Source of the DNA: Arthrobacter sp. zg-Y1171
GTDB lineage: Bacteria; Actinomycetota; Actinomycetes; Actinomycetales; Micrococcaceae
DNA: 64,000 nucleotides
Assembly: GCF_025244845.1 (NCBI RefSeq)
Contig: NZ_CP104264.1
Coordinates: 1,426,001-1,490,000, forward strand
Reading direction: 5' to 3'
In this document: positions 33,280 to 44,621 of the stretch, piece after piece
How the letters are laid out: each line of letters begins with the position of its first letter
How positions within the stretch are numbered: position 1 is the stretch's first letter
The notes under the pieces: model-generated
The model's database searches: none
What the model saw: the letters and a program-made list of their open reading frames with translations, nothing else
What the model was told of the DNA's origin: nothing
Position numbers and translations under genes: made by a program

Positions 33280-34446
33280 ATGGCTGAAGCGTTCATCATC
33301 GACGCCGTCCGCACTCCCGTCGGCAAGCGCAACGGGGGGCTGAGCAAGATCCACCCTGCCGACCTCGCCGCGCACGTGATTGCCGAAACGGTTCGGCGCA
33401 CGGGAATCGACTCCGAAGAGTATGACGAGGTCATCCTCGGTGCCATCGACCAAGTGGGACCGCAGGCCATGGATATTGCCCGCACCTCCTGGCTCGCGGC
33501 AGGCCTGTCCGAACGTGTCCCCGGCACCACCGTGGAGCGCCAGTGCGGCTCAGGCCAGCAGGCCGTGTCCTACGCGGCGCAGGCCGTTATGAGCGGCACC
33601 AGTGATCTGGTGATTGCCGGCGGCGTGCAGAGCATGTCCTCCGTCCCGTTGTCCTTCGCCAACTCCGCGGCCAAGGAGCTGGGCTTCCCGAACCCGTTCG
33701 CCGGTTCCGTGGGATGGGAGAAGCGCTACGGGAACCAGCAGATCTCTCAGTTCATCGGCGCGGAAATGATGGTGAAGCAGTGGGGGCTGAGCCGTGAGGA
33801 GATGGAGGACTTCGCCGTCGAATCCCACGTCCGGGCCATCGCCGCGCAGGCCGAGGGGCGCTTTGACCGGGAAATCCTCGCCATGAACGGGGTCACCGCG
33901 GACGAGGGCCCCCGAGATCCCGACCGCGCGAAGATCGCCACCCTGGCCCCGCTGGCCGAGGGCGGGCACCTCACGGCCGCCACCTCTTCGCAGATTTCCG
34001 ACGCCGCCGCCGTCCTGCTGCTCGCCTCCGAGGACGCGGTGCGCCGTTACGGCCTGAAGCCGCGGGCCCGCATCCACTCCATCTCCGCCCGCGGGGATGA
34101 TCCGGTCATGATGCTCAGTGCCCCCATCGAAGCGACCCGCCATGCACTGAAGCGCACGGGGATGAGCATCGATGACATGGACCTGCTTGAAATCAACGAG
34201 GCGTTCGCCTCCGTGGTGCTGGCCTGGCAGCGTGAGCTCGGCGTGGATATGGACAAGGTCAATGTCAACGGCGGCGGCATCGCCCTGGGCCACCCGATCG
34301 GCGCCACCGGTGCGCGGATCATGACCACCCTGCTGCATGAACTCGAACGCACGGGCGGCCGCTACGGCCTGCAGACCATGTGCGAGGGCGGCGGCCAGGC
34401 GAACGTCACCATCATCGAGCGGCTGGACGAGGGCTTCCGTCTGTAG
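33280..34446 (+). CDS. Acetyl-CoA C-acyltransferase (thiolase)
   Basis: A 388-residue thiolase. The nucleophile Cys89 is in VERQCGSGQQA, followed by NEAFASVV, GGGIALGHPIGATG with the catalytic His, and the second Cys in QTMCEGGGQANV. The ATG at 33280 was chosen for the usual N-terminus (AFIIDAVRTPVG) and an AAAGG site ten bases upstream. It is not linked to other fatty-acid genes. It could serve acetoacetyl-CoA, ring-cleavage or sterol side-chain degradation, and the sequence alone does not decide. Confidence 0.9.
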   Translation: MAEAFIIDAVRTPVGKRNGGLSKIHPADLAAHVIAETVRRTGIDSEEYDEVILGAIDQVGPQAMDIARTSWLAAGLSERVPGTTVERQCGSGQQAVSYAAQAVMSGTSDLVIAGGVQSMSSVPLSFANSAAKELGFPNPFAGSVGWEKRYGNQQISQFIGAEMMVKQWGLSREEMEDFAVESHVRAIAAQAEGRFDREILAMNGVTADEGPRDPDRAKIATLAPLAEGGHLTAATSSQISDAAAVLLLASEDAVRRYGLKPRARIHSISARGDDPVMMLSAPIEATRHALKRTGMSIDDMDLLEINEAFASVVLAWQRELGVDMDKVNVNGGGIALGHPIGATGARIMTTLLHELERTGGRYGLQTMCEGGGQANVTIIERLDEGFRL

Positions 34447-34503
34447 GCGGGACGGGCGGCACACGCGGCGGGCGACGGGCGGCACGCGCGGGCCGGCCAC
34501 CAC

Positions 34504-34524
34504 CGAGCGGGTCCCGCTCGTTTG
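34504..34524 (+). terminator. Possible terminator after the thiolase
   Basis: CGAGCG and CGCTCG flank GGTCC and are followed by TTT. The stem is short, so this is a weak prediction. A GC-rich imperfect tandem repeat (GACGGGCGGCAC, twice) precedes it at 34451-34485. Confidence 0.4.
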
Positions 34525-34651
34525 ACACGTGACAGCGCTCACATCAGACTGGAGCAGGTTTTCTAATACGCACCACTTGTTTCCTAAGGGTGCGTTTCAG
34601 GATCGCCCCATCCGCTAACGCTGCCCGCAGCCCGTTCTGAAAGGCTGGCCC

Positions 34652-35143
34652 ATGGATACCCCCACTCCGGCCCAGTCCCTGTCCGAAACCGACGTCGTGG
34701 ACGCGGCGGCCCGCCTGGTCGCCGCGTTCTCCCGCACAGACACGCAGGAGTACTTCGCGGCGTTCGCTCCGGACGCTACGTTCGTCTTCCACACTGAGCC
34801 GGCCAGGCTTGAAAGCCGTGCCGAATACGAGGCGCTCTGGGCATTCTGGCTAGCTGACGGCTGGTCGGTCACGTCGTGTGAGAGTACCGAGGCACATGTA
34901 CAGGTGTACGGCACCAGCGCGGTGTTCAGCCACACGGTGCTGACAACGGCTGGCACCCCCGGCGCCACGGCGACCACCCGGGAACGGGAAACGATCGTCT
35001 TCACCCGGTCCGGGGGCCGGATCCTGGCAGTTCACGAGCATCTTTCCCCGGTGCCGGACCCCGGCTTCAGTCTCGAGCCGGCGGATGCGGGCGCCGCAGA
35101 AGGCGCCGAAGCCGGCCCCACGCCCGTCGTCGTCGTTGCCTAA
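34652..35143 (+). CDS. SnoaL-like/NTF2-fold protein
   Basis: A 163-residue protein with an NTF2-like alpha+beta barrel (about residues 12-130): VDAAARLVAAFSRTDTQEYF, then FAPDATFVFHTEP and RETIVFTRSGGRILAVHEH. The C-terminal 30 residues are an Ala/Pro-rich tail. NTF2-fold proteins are isomerases, hydrolases or binding proteins; the activity is unknown. It precedes the NCS1 permease by 10 bases, whose AAGGGG site abuts its stop, so it is the first gene of a three-gene operon. Confidence 0.78.
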   Translation: MDTPTPAQSLSETDVVDAAARLVAAFSRTDTQEYFAAFAPDATFVFHTEPARLESRAEYEALWAFWLADGWSVTSCESTEAHVQVYGTSAVFSHTVLTTAGTPGATATTRERETIVFTRSGGRILAVHEHLSPVPDPGFSLEPADAGAAEGAEAGPTPVVVVA

Positions 35144-35153
35144 GGGGAATCCA

Positions 35154-36563
35154 ATGTCAGCAACCGGGCAGCCGTCCGCCTGGACCCGTCTCTCCCGCCG
35201 CCTCGACAAGGACGCCGAGGGCTACGGCCCGCTCCGCGGCACCCTCGGCGTCGGACGCATCGGCATGATCTGGCTGGCCGCCAACCTGGTGGTCACCACC
35301 CTGCTCACCGGAACCCTCTTCGTTCCCGGCGTCAGCTGGCCCATGGCCCTGGGCATGATCGTGCTGGGCACCCTGATCGGGGGAGGCGTCCTGGTGCTGG
35401 TGGGCAACATGGGCACGCGCACCGGGCTGCCCACCATGTCCCTGACCAAGGGGTCTTTCGGACTGCGTGGCTCGTTCCTGCCCGTGGCCGCAAACGTGGT
35501 CATCCTGATGGGCTGGAGCTGGGTCCAGGCCATGCTTGCCGGAGTCACGGTGAACTTCCTGGTGGAACGCGCCACCGGTTTCTCCAGCCCCGTCCTCTTC
35601 TCCGTGCTCTGCCAGCTGCTGGTGGTGGCCTTGGCCATCTTCGGCCACAAGGGCATCGCCCGCGTGGAGCCGTGGCTGGCCCTGGTGATCCTGGCCATCA
35701 TGGCCTACGTCTTCGCCGTCGCGTTCCGGGAATTCCCGGTGGCTGACTTCGCTGCCATTCCGCGGGACGCCGATGCCGGGATGTCAGCGATCTCCGTGCT
35801 CGACGTCGTCATTGCCACGGCCATCTCCTGGACGGTCCTTTCCGCCGAGTTCAACCGGCTGGCGAAGTCCCAGACCGCCGGCGTGGCCGGCTCCGCCGTC
35901 GGTTACGTGGTCTCGACAGTTCTGGCCATGGCGCTGGGCGCCACCGCGATCGGCTATGTTGTGCTCGACGGCGGCGAGGCGGTGGGCTTCGATCCGGCCC
36001 TGATCGTGGCGATCTTCGGCGCGCCGCTGGCCGTGGTGATTTTCCTGTCCGTGATGGCGACCAACACCATGGTGGTGTACGGCATGGTCTCCTCCGTGGT
36101 GAACATGGTGCCGTCCCGGCGGATCCGTTTCCTTCCCACGGCCGTCGTGCTGGGTGCCGTGTCCGTCCTCGGTTCCACCTGGCTGGGCCTGCTGGACAGC
36201 TTCACGTCCTTCCTGACCGTCATCGGCGCACTGTTCATTCCGGTGTTCGCGGTGATGATCGCGGACTATTACGTAGTGCAGAAACGTTCGTACAGCGCGG
36301 ACATCCTGCTTGGCGACGGCGGGCGCTACTGGTTCCGGAGCGGTGTCAACGCGGCGGCGCTGGTGGCCTGGCTGGTGGGTGCGGGTGCCTCCGTGCTCCT
36401 GACCTATGTGCTGCCCAGTCCGCTCGGGGCCACCATTCCCACCTTTGCGCTCACCTTTGTCCTCTACCTCGGCTGGTGTGCGGTGACCGGCCGCGTGGTT
36501 TCAGGCCGGCCGCAGTCCCTCCACCTGAGCGAGCCCGCCCCGGTTGCGGACGGAACTGTGTAG
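35154..36563 (+). CDS. NCS1-family permease (cytosine/purine type)
   Basis: A 469-residue membrane transporter with about twelve helices. The N-terminal RLSRRLDKDAEGYGPLRGTL and the first helix (GMIWLAANLVVTTLLTG) match the nucleobase:cation symporter-1 group. The likely substrate is a nucleobase, hydantoin or similar nitrogen heterocycle. It lies between a SnoaL-like gene and a cyclase-family hydrolase gene with only three bases before the latter, implying that import and hydrolysis of one compound are coupled. Confidence 0.85.
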   Translation: MSATGQPSAWTRLSRRLDKDAEGYGPLRGTLGVGRIGMIWLAANLVVTTLLTGTLFVPGVSWPMALGMIVLGTLIGGGVLVLVGNMGTRTGLPTMSLTKGSFGLRGSFLPVAANVVILMGWSWVQAMLAGVTVNFLVERATGFSSPVLFSVLCQLLVVALAIFGHKGIARVEPWLALVILAIMAYVFAVAFREFPVADFAAIPRDADAGMSAISVLDVVIATAISWTVLSAEFNRLAKSQTAGVAGSAVGYVVSTVLAMALGATAIGYVVLDGGEAVGFDPALIVAIFGAPLAVVIFLSVMATNTMVVYGMVSSVVNMVPSRRIRFLPTAVVLGAVSVLGSTWLGLLDSFTSFLTVIGALFIPVFAVMIADYYVVQKRSYSADILLGDGGRYWFRSGVNAAALVAWLVGAGASVLLTYVLPSPLGATIPTFALTFVLYLGWCAVTGRVVSGRPQSLHLSEPAPVADGTV

Positions 36564-36566
36564 CCG

Positions 36567-37235
36567 ATGCAGGTTGTTGACCTCAGCCATCCGGTCCGCA
36601 CCGGAATGCAGGTTTTCCCGGGCGACCCGTCGGTGGAGCTGCGCAGTGCGGCCACCGTGGCTGCAGACGGCTTCGCCGTGGCGCAGCTGCACCTGGGCAG
36701 CCATACCGGAACGCATCTGGACGCGCCGCTGCATACGGTGCAGGACGGTACTGCCGTGGACGCGATGCCGTTGGAGGCCCTCATGGGTCCCGCGCGGATC
36801 GTTTCCCTGCCCGGGTCCGCCGCCAACACCGTCCTGAGCTGGAAGGACGTGAGCGGGCAACTGGCGGGCCTGCTGCCCGGAACCATCGTGCTGTTCTCCA
36901 CGGGCTGGTCCCGGCACTTCAACACGCCCGCCTACCTGGAGCACCCGACCTTCGATGCCGAAATCGCCGAGCGTCTGGTGGCGGCCGGGGTGCGGCTGGT
37001 CGGCGTCGACACCCTGAATCCGGATCCAACTCCCGGACCGGCGGAACCCGGACAGGCCCAGGGCGGAACGTTCCTGCCGTTCCACGATGTGTTCCTGGGC
37101 TCAGGAGGCGGGATCGTCGAGAACCTGACGAATCTGGACGAGGTGCCGTGGCCGGAACCGTGGTTCTCGGCGCTGCCCCTGCGGCTGGAGGGGCTGGACG
37201 GTTCGCCCGTGCGCGCGGTGGCGTTTAAGCCCTGA
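36567..37235 (+). CDS. Cyclase-family metal-dependent hydrolase
   Basis: A 222-residue protein of the cyclase/kynurenine formamidase family. The metal motif HTGTHLDAPLH is at about 46-56, preceded by the N-terminal DLSHPVRTGMQVFPGDP and followed by VGVDTLNPDP. Family members hydrolyse amide or ring bonds, for example formylkynurenine or isatin. It is third in the operon with the permease, so the substrate is probably the transported compound. The exact reaction cannot be read from the sequence. Confidence 0.87.
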   Translation: MQVVDLSHPVRTGMQVFPGDPSVELRSAATVAADGFAVAQLHLGSHTGTHLDAPLHTVQDGTAVDAMPLEALMGPARIVSLPGSAANTVLSWKDVSGQLAGLLPGTIVLFSTGWSRHFNTPAYLEHPTFDAEIAERLVAAGVRLVGVDTLNPDPTPGPAEPGQAQGGTFLPFHDVFLGSGGGIVENLTNLDEVPWPEPWFSALPLRLEGLDGSPVRAVAFKP

Positions 37236-37337
37236 CCTGTTCCCGGTTCCGGCGGTCCAGCACCCTGCCCGGCACCAACCCGGTAGGCTGGGGCCCCGGG
37301 ACACGCCTCCCCGACCAAAGCCCACCTGGAGGAACCA

Positions 37338-38288
37338 ATGAAGACTGTGCCCTTCGGCAGTACCGACCTTTTGGTGCCCAACGTCATTGCGGGAATGATG
37401 CGCATCGCCGGCGACACCGATGAGCAGATCCGTGCCCTGTATACGGCGTCCCGCGAGGCGGGGATCGACTTCTTCGACCACGCCGACCTGTACGGGTTCA
37501 ACCACCCAGGCGGTGGCTACCACCTGTGCGAGCGCCGTTTCGCCGAGGCGCTGCAGCTGACCTCCTCAGAGCGCGGGCAGATCAGCCTGCAGACCAAGAC
37601 GGGCATCGTCGACGACCCATGGGGCTACGACCAGTCGTACGAACACATCGTCACCTCGGCAGAGGAATCCCTGAAGGCGCTGCGCACCGACTACCTCGAT
37701 GTGCTGCTGCTGCACCGGCCTGACGCCCTGGTCGAACCCGAGGAAGTCGCCCGTGCCTTCGACCACCTGGAGTCCAGCGGAAAGGTCCGCTCCTTCGGAG
37801 TCTCCAACCACACCCCGCGCCAGATCGACCTGCTGAAGACCGCGGTGCGGCAGCCGATCGTGGCTAACCAGGTGCAGCTCTCGATCACGCACTCCACGAT
37901 TATCGCCCAGGGCCTGTCATCGAACATGGCCAGCCATGACGACTCGATCACCCGCGACGGCGGAGGCCTGGTCGACTATGCCCGGATCAATAAGATCACC
38001 CTGCAGGCCTGGTCACCGTTCCAGAGAGGGTTCCAGGGGGGCGTCTTCTTCGGGTCGCCCGACTACCCGGAGTTGAACGCCGAACTCGACCGGCTCGCGG
38101 TGAAATACGGGGTGACGCCTACCGCGATCGCGGTCGCCTGGATCGCCCGGCATCCGGCCGGGATGCAGGTGGTCCTCGGGACCACGACGCCGCAGCGCGT
38201 CACCGATGCGGCACAGGGATCGGACATTCAGCTGACCAGGGGCGAGTGGTACGGACTCCTTCAGGCAGCGGGCCACAACGTGCCCTGA
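37338..38288 (+). CDS. Aldo/keto reductase (YdhF-like)
   Basis: A 316-residue oxidoreductase. Catalytic residues are visible: Asp and Tyr in FFDHADLYG near 50-57, Lys in QTKTG near 89, and His in LLHRPDAL near 123. The insertion after the active-site Tyr and the C-terminal WIARHPAGMQVVLGTTTPQR resemble the E. coli YdhF branch. GGAGGAA precedes the ATG by seven bases. It is not closely related to the aldo/keto reductase at the start of the window. It is convergent with the V-type ATPase operon. Confidence 0.88.
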   Translation: MKTVPFGSTDLLVPNVIAGMMRIAGDTDEQIRALYTASREAGIDFFDHADLYGFNHPGGGYHLCERRFAEALQLTSSERGQISLQTKTGIVDDPWGYDQSYEHIVTSAEESLKALRTDYLDVLLLHRPDALVEPEEVARAFDHLESSGKVRSFGVSNHTPRQIDLLKTAVRQPIVANQVQLSITHSTIIAQGLSSNMASHDDSITRDGGGLVDYARINKITLQAWSPFQRGFQGGVFFGSPDYPELNAELDRLAVKYGVTPTAIAVAWIARHPAGMQVVLGTTTPQRVTDAAQGSDIQLTRGEWYGLLQAAGHNVP

Positions 38289-38323
38289 ACGGGTCCTTGT
38301 TCCGCTGAGGGCCGCCCGCGCCC

Positions 38324-38923
38324 TCACATCAGCCCGGCAGCCCAGCGCAGCCGCAGGCTCTCCTCCAGTTCCTGCTCCGCGATGCGGCGTTCGATAGCGG
38401 TCAACTGTTCCTCCAGCCGGGGGATCCACCGATTCTCTACTGCCCGCTGCCGCGTCCGGGTGGCGGCGAGTTCCTCCGACACCAGCAGCAACGCCCGTTG
38501 CCCGGCCGCCGCGGCCACGGCCGCCTCAAGGGCTGCCCGGTGCGCCGACGCCGCAAACGCCAGGGCAGAGCTGCCGCCGGCCGGCGGAGACGTCGGCACC
38601 GTGCAGGATGCGGATTCGGGATACGAGATGCCCATCGCCCCGCCCCACTGCACGACGGCGACCGCCGGGTCCGGCGGGGCCGCCCCCAGCAGCCGGTCCG
38701 CACCGTCCAGCCCGGTACTGCGCTGCAGCCACACCGCGGCTTCACGGGCGCTGGTTTCCCAGACGCGGATGCCCTCATCGGCGCGTTCCTGCAGGCCGTC
38801 GATGGCCGCCTGCAGGATGCGCTGCTTCCGGTCCAGCAGCTCGGCCCCGCGCCGGGCCGTGGCGAGCCGCCGCTGCACCTCGGACCGCTCGGCGCGGCTG
38901 CCGCCGGACCGGAACCCGCTCAC
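38324..38923 (-). CDS. atpD: V/A-type ATPase subunit D (central stalk)
   Basis: A 199-residue coiled-coil subunit, the rotor shaft of the V/A-ATPase. The N-terminal helix (EVQRRLATARRGAELLDRKQ) and the C-terminal helix (NRWIPRLEEQLTAIERRIAE) are the two antiparallel arms typical of subunit D, with a short Ala-rich middle. The GTG at 38923 has GGAG eight bases upstream. It is the last gene of the operon and starts 13 bases after the end of subunit B. Confidence 0.88.
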   Translation of the reverse strand: MSGFRSGGSRAERSEVQRRLATARRGAELLDRKQRILQAAIDGLQERADEGIRVWETSAREAAVWLQRSTGLDGADRLLGAAPPDPAVAVVQWGGAMGISYPESASCTVPTSPPAGGSSALAFAASAHRAALEAAVAAAAGQRALLLVSEELAATRTRQRAVENRWIPRLEEQLTAIERRIAEQELEESLRLRWAAGLM

Positions 38924-38936
38924 AGCTGGACTCCGC

Positions 38937-40340
38937 TCATGGCACGTCCGCGCCCGTCCCGGGCAGGTACCGGTCCAGGAATTCGGCGGACAGCATGGTC
39001 AGTTCCCGCCGCGGCAGCAGGGACAATGCCTGCCAGGCAAGGTCCAGCGTCTGTTCCAGGGTGCGCAGTTCGTCCCGCCCCTGGTTGAGCAGTTCCTTCT
39101 CCACCACTGTGCGGAACTCGATGTAGGCCTTGTCGGTTTCGCTCAGCGCCGCGGCCCCCACCAGTTCGGCCAGTTCCGCTGCGGATCGGGCGCGGGCCAT
39201 GGCGGACAGGATCTGCGCGGCGACGTCGAGGTGGTCCTCCCGGGTGCGTCCCCGCCCGGCACCGCTGCGCATCAGTCGTGACAGGGAGGAGAGCACATCC
39301 ACCGGGGGATAAATGCCGCGGGCGTCGATGTCGCCGTCGAGCACCACCTGCCCCTCGGTAATGTAGCCGGTGAGGTCCGGCACCGGGTGAGTGATGTCCC
39401 CGGCGGGCATGGTCAGCACCGGCACAATGGTCACCGATCCCTCCCGGCCCCGGACGCGTCCGCAGCGTTCGTACAGGGTGGCCAGGTCGCTGTAGAGATA
39501 ACCCGGATAGCCGCGCCGGGCCGGGATTTCCCGGCGGGCCGCGGACACTTCGCGCACCGCCTCGGCGTAGCTGGTCATATCTGACATCACCACCAGCACG
39601 TCGGAACCGTCGTCGTAGGCCAGGGACTCCGCGATGGTCAGGGCGATGCGCGGGGTCAGGATGCGTTCAATCACCGGATCATCGGCCGCGTTCAGCAGCA
39701 GGACCAGCTCACCGGCGGCGGAGCGTTCCTCCAGCCGGTCGCGGATATAGGCGATATCGGCATGCGTCATGCCCATGGCCGCGAACACCACCCGGAAGGC
39801 CCTCCCGGAGGATGCGGTCGCCTGGGCGGCGATCTGCGTGGCCAGGGTCAGGTGCGGCAGCCCGGGGATGGAGAAGATCGGCAGCTTTTGGCCGCGGACC
39901 AGGGTGGTGAGGGCGTCCACCACGGAGATGCCGGTGATCACCGGGTCCTGCGGCGGTTCCCGGTAGACGGGGTTCAGCGGCCAGCCGCTCACCGGGGAGG
40001 TGTGCTCCGCGGTGACCGGCGGGCCGCCGTCGAGCGGCTCTCCCCGCCCGTTGCACACCCGGCCGAGCCAGCCGGTACCCACCGGCACCGCCAGCGGCCG
40101 GCCCTGGAACCGGACCTCCACTCCGCCCAGTGCCATGCCCTCGGTGCCTTCGAGCACCTGCAGGGTGGTCTCGTCGCCGTCTATCTCCAGCACGAGCCCG
40201 TGCCGCTGGGGACCGCCGTCGACGTCGACGGTGGCGAACTCGTCCCAGCCCACACCCTCCGTGTCGCCCAGAACCAGCAGGGGTCCGCGCAGTTCACGCA
40301 CATCGCTGTGTCCCACCCGTGCTCGGTTGCCGCTAGCCAT
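38937..40340 (-). CDS. atpB: V/A-type ATPase subunit B (non-catalytic)
   Basis: A 467-residue head subunit. It lacks a functional P-loop, as expected; the equivalent stretch is RGQKLPIFSIPGLPHLTLA. Downstream signature segments are VVFAAMGMTHADIAYIRDR, RRGYPGYLYSDLATLYERCG and SLSRLMRSGAG. The ATG at 40340 was chosen because GGGAG lies about six bases before it. The gene overlaps the end of subunit A by eight bases, a sign of coupled translation. Confidence 0.95.
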   Translation of the reverse strand: MASGNRARVGHSDVRELRGPLLVLGDTEGVGWDEFATVDVDGGPQRHGLVLEIDGDETTLQVLEGTEGMALGGVEVRFQGRPLAVPVGTGWLGRVCNGRGEPLDGGPPVTAEHTSPVSGWPLNPVYREPPQDPVITGISVVDALTTLVRGQKLPIFSIPGLPHLTLATQIAAQATASSGRAFRVVFAAMGMTHADIAYIRDRLEERSAAGELVLLLNAADDPVIERILTPRIALTIAESLAYDDGSDVLVVMSDMTSYAEAVREVSAARREIPARRGYPGYLYSDLATLYERCGRVRGREGSVTIVPVLTMPAGDITHPVPDLTGYITEGQVVLDGDIDARGIYPPVDVLSSLSRLMRSGAGRGRTREDHLDVAAQILSAMARARSAAELAELVGAAALSETDKAYIEFRTVVEKELLNQGRDELRTLEQTLDLAWQALSLLPRRELTMLSAEFLDRYLPGTGADVP

Positions 40341-42129
40341 GGGCATCTCCCGTCGATGGCTGGTCCAGTGTCTCGGTAAGCTGCCGCACGAAGGCCCGGC
40401 CGCGCTCCTGCACCCCGGCGGCGTCGGTGGGCCCGGTGTCCTCGCGCAGGCGCAGGATGGGGGAGAAGTCATAGCGGTCGACGTCGGCCGGCGGCACCCC
40501 GCGGGCCACCAGGGTTTGGCAGGTGTCCACCACATCCAGGACCGCCTGCAGCAGGGCGGCACCCTTGTCGGCGGAGCTGTAGCCGTCATTGGGGCTGAGC
40601 GCATTCTGCAGCAGCACCCCGTCGCGGATCAGCCGCCCGCCCAGGAGGACCATCTGCTCATGCCCGGGGAGGGAGGAGGCGCCGATGATTTCCGCCAGGG
40701 CGGTCAGCCGGTCAGCTTCCGAGAGGAGCAGGGAGGCGGAGGCGCGGCGCTGTGCCCACTGCGGATCCCCGTGGGCGGAGTACCAGCGGCCCAGCGACTC
40801 CGCATCCCGGGAGAAGGAGCCGCGCCAGCTGACGGCAGGGTAATGCCGGGAGTAGGCAAGGTCCCGGTCCAGCAGCCACAGGGAGCGGACAAAGCGCTGG
40901 GTGCCGGTGGTCACAGGTTCGCTCATGTCCCCGCCCGGAGGGGAGACCGCCCCGATCACGGTGACCGACGCCGTCGCACCGCCCAACGTGCGGACCCGGG
41001 CGGCGCGTTCGTAGAACGCCGCGAGTTCGCTGGCGAGGGAAGCCGGATAGCCTTCCTCGGCGGGGAGGTCGCCGTTGCGGTTGGCGAACTCGCGCAGCGC
41101 CTCGGCCCAGCGGGAGGTGGAGTCGGCAATCACGACGGCGTCGTAACCCATGTCCCGGAAGAACTCCGCCACGGTGACGCCGGTGGCGATGGATGCTTCC
41201 CGGGCCATCATGGGCATGTTGGAGGTATTGGCGATGATGACGGTCCGGTCAATCAGCTTCCCGCCGGTGCGGGGATCGTCCAGCCCGGAGAGCCCTTCCA
41301 GGACGTCGGCCATCTCGTTGCCGCGCTCGCCGCAGCCTACATAGACAATCACATCCGCGTCCGACCACTTGGCGATCTGCTGCAGGGTGAGGGTCTTGCC
41401 GGTGCCGAAGCCGCCGGGTACCGCGGCTGCCGCGCCGCGGGGAACCGGGAAGAGCAGGTCCAGGACCCGCTGCCCGGTCTGCAGCGGAACCACATCGGTG
41501 ATGCGCTCGCCGAACGGCCGGGGGCTGTGTACCGGCCAGCGCTGCGCCAGCGGCACTTCCACGCCGCCGATCCGGGCCACGGGATCCAACGGCCGGACCT
41601 TGCCCTCGGCCAGCCAGGTCACCTCCCCGGAGACCGACGGCGGTGCCAGCACGCGGAACTCGATCGTCCCCACTCCGGGGACGGTTCCCAGCACCTGGCC
41701 GGCCCGCACCACGTCGCCGACGGCCACCGTCGGCGCGAACTCCCACCGGGTCTCCAGCACTGCCGGGTCTTCGGCCGAACTCTGCCGCTCCTGCGTGAGC
41801 CACAGGGGAGCGGAGGACAGGGGTCGCAGCAGCCCGTCGAAGACCGTGCCCAGCAGCCCCGGCCCCAGCAGTCCGGCCAGCTGATGGCCGGTCCGCTCGG
41901 CGCGGTCGCCGGCCTTCAATCCGCCGGTGTACTCATACGCCTGCAGGGTGGCTTCGTCGCCGTTGATGGCGACCGCCTGCGCGGCAATGCCGTCCGGACC
42001 GATGTTGACCACCTCAAGCATGGACAATCCCGGCAGGCCGCTGATTTCCACGAGCGGTCCGCTCACCCGGGTGATCCGGCCGCCGCCTGCTGATTCAGCC
42101 GGGCCCGAAGTCCTCACGCGTCGTCCCAT
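40333..42129 (-). CDS. atpA: V/A-type ATPase subunit A (catalytic)
   Basis: A 598-residue catalytic subunit of normal length. It contains the non-homologous insertion region (about 110-190), the P-loop GGFGTGKTLTLQQ near 235, then VGCGERGNEMADVL and NTSNMPMMAREASI, all diagnostic of the V/A family rather than F-type beta. The first P-loop residues are GGF where many relatives have GPF. The ATG at 42129 has GGGGAGGTG eight bases upstream. It overlaps subunit E by 16 bases; a GTG at 42117 is the alternative start. Confidence 0.95.
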   Translation of the reverse strand: MGRRVRTSGPAESAGGGRITRVSGPLVEISGLPGLSMLEVVNIGPDGIAAQAVAINGDEATLQAYEYTGGLKAGDRAERTGHQLAGLLGPGLLGTVFDGLLRPLSSAPLWLTQERQSSAEDPAVLETRWEFAPTVAVGDVVRAGQVLGTVPGVGTIEFRVLAPPSVSGEVTWLAEGKVRPLDPVARIGGVEVPLAQRWPVHSPRPFGERITDVVPLQTGQRVLDLLFPVPRGAAAAVPGGFGTGKTLTLQQIAKWSDADVIVYVGCGERGNEMADVLEGLSGLDDPRTGGKLIDRTVIIANTSNMPMMAREASIATGVTVAEFFRDMGYDAVVIADSTSRWAEALREFANRNGDLPAEEGYPASLASELAAFYERAARVRTLGGATASVTVIGAVSPPGGDMSEPVTTGTQRFVRSLWLLDRDLAYSRHYPAVSWRGSFSRDAESLGRWYSAHGDPQWAQRRASASLLLSEADRLTALAEIIGASSLPGHEQMVLLGGRLIRDGVLLQNALSPNDGYSSADKGAALLQAVLDVVDTCQTLVARGVPPADVDRYDFSPILRLREDTGPTDAAGVQERGRAFVRQLTETLDQPSTGDAHG

Positions 42130-42637
42130 AACCGCCGCACCTCCCCGGCATGGTCCTCCAGCGCCTGGTCGGCCAGGGTGGGCAGCGACAGGTCCAGCCG
42201 CCGCGAACCGGCTGTTCCGATGACGCCGCCCTTGTAGCTTTCGGTCACGGATGCCATGGGGCCGAGGACGCGGTCCGCCTGCGCGGTCAGCCGCCGCAGG
42301 ATCTGCGGGTAGCGCGGGTCCCTCCGGACTTCATGCACCTGCTCCTGCACCTGCTCGGCCAGCAGCGACCGCAGGTGTTCCTGTTCGGCAAGCACTGTCC
42401 GGCGTGCCTGCCTGCGGGCGCGTGCGGAGGATGCAGCGGCGTCGGCCCTGGCGGCCTCGGCCCCCTCGCGCTGCGCCGTTAGGTGGATGGCGTCCGCCTC
42501 CGCCTGCGCCCGGCCGAGCAGATCCGCGGCCTGCTGCCTGGCCTCGGCATCCAGTCGGGCGGCTTCCGTCCCGGCGTTTCGGCGCAGTGCCTGGCGCACC
42601 GGGTCAAGGGCTGCCTCGGCGCCCTGCGGCAGCCGGG

Positions 42638-42641
<4 letters not shown>
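42114..42641 (-). CDS. atpE: V/A-type ATPase subunit E (peripheral stalk)
   Basis: A 175-residue stalk subunit. The N-terminal two thirds is one long charged Ala-rich helix that would form a heterodimeric coiled coil with the G/H subunit. The C-terminal domain (RLDLSLPTLADQALEDHAGEV) contacts the head. The ATG at 42641 overlaps the end of subunit F by four bases. Assignment rests on position, length and architecture as well as sequence. Confidence 0.82.

Positions 42642-44607
<1,966 letters not shown>

Positions 44608-44621
<14 letters not shown>

Noticed and set aside
40000..42093. A plus-strand open frame of about 700 codons opposite V-ATPase subunits A and B
   Set aside because: It mirrors the third-position bias of the true genes, and the translation has no recognisable family.
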